A DNA stretch of 64,000 nt from Nostoc sp. CENA543. Lineage in GTDB: Bacteria > Cyanobacteriota > Cyanobacteriia > Cyanobacteriales > Nostocaceae. Within the stretch, counting starts at the first letter, position 1. Each line of letters opens with the position of its first letter. Position numbers and translations under genes: made by a program. The notes below the pieces were generated by a model that was not told the DNA's origin, did no database searches, and worked only from the letters and a program-made list of their open reading frames with translations. The stretch spans positions 1,364,001 through 1,428,000 of the forward strand of contig NZ_CP023278.1 in the NCBI RefSeq assembly GCF_002896875.1. The letters are read 5' to 3'. Below, piece by piece: positions 61,199-64,000 of this stretch.

Positions 61199-62524
61199 AT
61201 GGTTGCGGCTAAAAGAGTTTATTTATTATTACTTTTGGGTTTAGCGATCGCTTTTCTCTTATCCTTATTCTTGAGCGTCGCCTTTGCTATTACTGTCACT
61301 CTCATTTTTGATATCGTTGTCCTGATTTTGATGGTGGTGGATGGTTTACGCGTCAAGCCTCTGCGGGTGCAAATTACTCGTCAACTACCGTCTCGCTTTT
61401 CCATTGGCAGAGATAACCCCGTAGTGCTAAATATCATATCTGAGAAAGCTAACGCCATCATTCAAATTCGTGACTATTACCCCTTAGATTTTGGTGCATC
61501 CAAATCTGTATTAAATACAACTGTTGCAGCTAATACTACTCAAGAATTAACTTACACAGTTCACCCCACACAGCGCGGTGAATTCGCTTGGGGAAATATT
61601 CAAGTCCGACAATTAAGCCCTTGGGGTTTAGCTTGGGATGATTGGCAAATTCGCCACGGTCTGACAGTCAAAGTTTATCCTGATTTAATCGGACTGCGAT
61701 CGCTCTCCATTCGTCTGACATTACAATCATCCGGTGCTATCCGTCAATCTCGACGATTAGGTATTGGCACAGAATTTGCAGAACTACGCAACTATCGCAC
61801 TGGTGATGATTTGCGCTTAATTGATTGGAAGGCTACAGCTAGACGCGTCGGAACACATGGTAACACACCGCCTCTAGTGCGAGTCCTAGAACCAGAACAG
61901 GAACAAACTCTGTTAATCTTACTCGACAGAGGAAGATTGATGACCGCTAGAGTCAAAGGTTTGCAACGTTTTGACTGGGGTTTGAATGCAACCTTATCTC
62001 TGGCATTAGCGGGATTACACAGAGGCGATCGCGTGGGTGTAGGTGTATTTGATAACCAAATGCACACATGGATGCCACCGGAACGGGGACAAAATCATTT
62101 AAATCAACTCATTGACCGGTTAACGCCAATTCAGCCAGTTTTATTAGAATCAGATTACTTGGGGGCTGTAACTCACGTAGTGCAGCAACAAACTAGGCGA
62201 TCGCTAGTAGTAATTATTACAGACTTAGTTGATGCCACCGCCTCTACAGAACTCCTCGCCGCCCTGACACGACTAGCCCCCCGCTATCTACCATTTTGTG
62301 TCACCTTAAGAGACCCCAAAGTAGATGATTTAGCCCATAGGTTTACAGATGATGTGACTCAAGCTTACACCCGTGCTGTAGCATTAGATTTATTAGCACA
62401 GCGTCAAGTGGCTTTTGCCCAGTTAAAGCAAAAAGGCGTGTTGGTGTTAGATGCACCAGCTAATCAAATCAGTGACCAATTAGTGGAACGATATCTGCAA
62501 CTAAAAGCTAAAAATCAACTCTAA
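61199..62524 (+). CDS. DUF58 domain protein
   Basis: 441 residues. Two membrane helices at the N-terminus (LLLLLGLAIAFLLSLFLSVAFAITVTLIF), a beta-rich part, then the DUF58 core RLIDWKATARR (about 206-216) followed by a vWA-like domain with LLILLDRGRLMTA and LVVIITDLVD. DUF58 proteins usually pair with MoxR ATPases and transglutaminase-like proteins in envelope processes; no moxR gene is adjacent here. ATG start at 61199. Confidence 0.92.
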   Translation: MVAAKRVYLLLLLGLAIAFLLSLFLSVAFAITVTLIFDIVVLILMVVDGLRVKPLRVQITRQLPSRFSIGRDNPVVLNIISEKANAIIQIRDYYPLDFGASKSVLNTTVAANTTQELTYTVHPTQRGEFAWGNIQVRQLSPWGLAWDDWQIRHGLTVKVYPDLIGLRSLSIRLTLQSSGAIRQSRRLGIGTEFAELRNYRTGDDLRLIDWKATARRVGTHGNTPPLVRVLEPEQEQTLLILLDRGRLMTARVKGLQRFDWGLNATLSLALAGLHRGDRVGVGVFDNQMHTWMPPERGQNHLNQLIDRLTPIQPVLLESDYLGAVTHVVQQQTRRSLVVIITDLVDATASTELLAALTRLAPRYLPFCVTLRDPKVDDLAHRFTDDVTQAYTRAVALDLLAQRQVAFAQLKQKGVLVLDAPANQISDQLVERYLQLKAKNQL

Positions 62525-62550
62525 TGTGGGTGTTGCTGAACCCAGATATA

Positions 62551-62594
62551 AACCAATTCGCAATTCGCAATTCGCAATTCGCAATTCGCAATTA
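62551..62594. repeat. 7-bp tandem repeat (AATTCGC)n
   Basis: Six copies of AATTCGC, the reverse complement of the heptamer in the TGATACCATTTCAC elements. Confidence 0.9.
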
Positions 62595-62691
62595 CTTTTT
62601 GTCACAGGGTTTTACCCCGTGCCAAAACTTTTCGCCTTTTAAGGCGAGGTTTTAGACCCGATTGTTTCGATAATGCCCCATGCCCAAGTCT

Positions 62692-64000
62692 ATGAACAAG
62701 ATTGCACCTGCCATTATCGTTTTAAGCCAAAATAGCGTAGCATTAGCCCGTAAACTGACCAGCATTTTACCAGGGGCGATAATTCACGGTTTAACAGGCC
62801 GTACCTCTGGCGTAGATGTCAGCTTTACGAATTTTGGTGAGACACTACGAGAATTATTTGCCCAAGGAACACCATTAATTGGGATTTGTGCGGCGGGTAT
62901 TCTCATTAGAACCCTAGCCCCGTTAATTTCCGATAAACGTCAAGAACCGCCAGTGTTAGCGGTGGCTGAAGATGGTAGCGCGGTTGTCCCTCTGTTGGGG
63001 GGACTCAATGGCGTTAATGACTTGGCGCGGCGGGTGGCTGAGGTGTTAAATACCCAAGCTGCAATTACCACCACAGGGGATATTCGTTTTCGCACAGCTT
63101 TACTATCTCCTCCCCCTGGATATCATTTAGCTAACCCAGAAGATGCCAAGAAATTTATTTCCGATTTGTTAGCCGGGGCGCAAGTCCAGCTAGAAGGAAC
63201 AGCACCTTGGTTAAGTAATAGTCAGTTACCGATTAATCCTGAAGGGAATTTAACAATTCGAGTCACGGAAAACTGTGTCGATTCTACAGTCGATTGTCTG
63301 GTATATCATCCCAAAACCGTAGCGATCGCCATTGACCACACCGATGTTACTCTAGAGACAATACAAGAATTACTCACTAATGCCAATATTGCCCCCGCAT
63401 CTATCGCTGGGATATTTGCACCCATCACCATCGCATCTCACCCAATTATTCATACTTTAGTTAATACTTATGGAGTATCGGCGCGCTTTTTCCCTAGCCA
63501 TCAACTAGCTGAAAATATCGCCTTAGCCGCTACAGGCACAGATGGTAAGTTAATTGCTCAATTATCGCATATAGCGATCGCCATCTCTCCCCAACCCCTT
63601 GACCCTGAGACTATCGGTCAGTCACAAGGTAGGTTAGCAATTATCGGTACAGGCCCCGGTAGTTCTCAATGGATGTCACCAGAAGTCAAAGAAATCCTCA
63701 AATCTGCCACCGACTTAGTAGGCTATAAAACATATCTAGATTTAGTCGGTGCTTTAGCAGTTGGTAAACAACGTCATGAGTCAGACAACCGCGAAGAAAT
63801 TGCACGGGCAACAATGGCACTAGATTTAGCCGCTAGTGGACGTTATGTGGTAGTAGTATCCTCCGGCGACCCTGGTATTTATGCAATGGCGGCGGCTGTA
63901 TTTGAAGTCCTCGACCTCCACCACAAACCCGAATGGGACAACATTGATATTCACGTCGCACCAGGAATTTCCGCCATGCAAGCCGCCGCCGCCACCATTG
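62692..64000 (+). CDS. CbiG-CobJ (CbiH) fusion for cobalamin biosynthesis, 5' part
   Basis: The frame is open from ATG 62692 to the window end (436 residues). Residues about 1-300 are CbiG-like (acetaldehyde release from cobalt-precorrin-5A: IGICAAGILIRTLAP, PLLGGLNGVNDLARR, and a C-terminal CbiG domain). From about residue 312 (RLAIIGTGPGSSQWMSPEV) a precorrin-3B C17-methyltransferase starts, with SSGDPGIYAMAAAVFE and PGISAMQAAAATI. The second half continues outside. Cyanobacteria make pseudocobalamin with this pathway; the fusion is common in the phylum. Confidence 0.93.
   Translation, partial: MNKIAPAIIVLSQNSVALARKLTSILPGAIIHGLTGRTSGVDVSFTNFGETLRELFAQGTPLIGICAAGILIRTLAPLISDKRQEPPVLAVAEDGSAVVPLLGGLNGVNDLARRVAEVLNTQAAITTTGDIRFRTALLSPPPGYHLANPEDAKKFISDLLAGAQVQLEGTAPWLSNSQLPINPEGNLTIRVTENCVDSTVDCLVYHPKTVAIAIDHTDVTLETIQELLTNANIAPASIAGIFAPITIASHPIIHTLVNTYGVSARFFPSHQLAENIALAATGTDGKLIAQLSHIAIAISPQPLDPETIGQSQGRLAIIGTGPGSSQWMSPEVKEILKSATDLVGYKTYLDLVGALAVGKQRHESDNREEIARATMALDLAASGRYVVVVSSGDPGIYAMAAAVFEVLDLHHKPEWDNIDIHVAPGISAMQAAAATI

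Noticed and set aside
62551-62594. Possible CRISPR array
   Set aside because: The period is seven bases with no spacers; it is a simple tandem heptamer array, as are the others in the window.
62594-62691. Cobalamin riboswitch before the CbiG-CobJ gene
   Set aside because: The spacer is under 170 bases, mostly heptamers plus a CGCCTT-TT-AAGGCG hairpin, and I do not see the conserved B12-box.

Overview
The window looks like chromosome of a filamentous, probably heterocyst-forming cyanobacterium (Nostoc/Anabaena/Tolypothrix type). Supporting signs are many HIP1 octamers (GCGATCGC), dense arrays of 7-bp tandem repeats between genes, photosynthesis-linked genes (ycf3, ferredoxin-type heme oxygenase), several lineage-typical small families, and an abundance of large multidomain kinases. 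No tRNA, rRNA or CRISPR array was found.

Layout. 1-4.5 kb: the 3' end of groEL, a short DUF4157-like protein with an acidic repeat tail, an antitoxin-like small gene with a palindromic operator candidate, heme oxygenase and a small secreted protein. 4.57-7.58 kb: two copies of one 1503-bp insertion sequence, the second inserted inside the tail of the first in the opposite orientation, each with its own 6-bp target duplication. 7.6-15.5 kb: core genes (cyclase-family hydrolase, DUF3598, ftsX, def, a RecB-like nuclease, a GNAT acetyltransferase, recJ). 15.5-22.4 kb: a bacteriocin-type secretion locus with an HlyD-like fusion protein carrying two blocks of coiled-coil repeats, a C39-peptidase ABC exporter and two double-glycine precursor peptides. 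Each precursor is preceded by the same hairpin plus ribosome-binding module, and a third copy of that module stands alone upstream of the transport genes. 22.4-35.6 kb: mixed metabolic and regulatory genes (alpha/beta hydrolase, thioredoxin-like protein, pyrH-frr operon, a zinc-ribbon microprotein, ferredoxin-MBL protein, a Coq4/TetR divergent pair with twin operators, Rieske oxygenase, HMA protein, orphan KdpF, GST, YedK-type protein, ycf3, orphan ABC permease). 35.85-37.5 kb: a TnpB-only IS605-like element with a divergent ribbon-helix-helix gene; its tnpB is interrupted by a 111-bp miniature element.

37.5-47.9 kb: TIGR04376-like coiled-coil protein, a frameshifted DUF1349 gene, a decayed kinase fragment, a two-gene hybrid kinase operon, a VanY-like peptidase, mnmG and a membrane protein with a GspC/PilP-like end. 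48-51.5 kb: three genes on the minus strand, two encoding peptidoglycan hydrolases without signal peptides and one a four-EF-hand protein. 51.6-60.2 kb: an 1800-residue Ser/Thr kinase-ATPase-GAF-histidine kinase, an effector-associated-domain/Uma2 nuclease fusion and a PAS histidine kinase. 60.4-64 kb: a small membrane protein, a DUF58 protein and the start of a CbiG-CobJ fusion for cobalamin synthesis.

The intergenic DNA is unusually rich in small mobile repeats: at least seven families of MITE-like elements, some nested in one another, one inside tnpB and two sitting exactly at stop codons. All functional assignments are from motif recognition by eye, without database searches.
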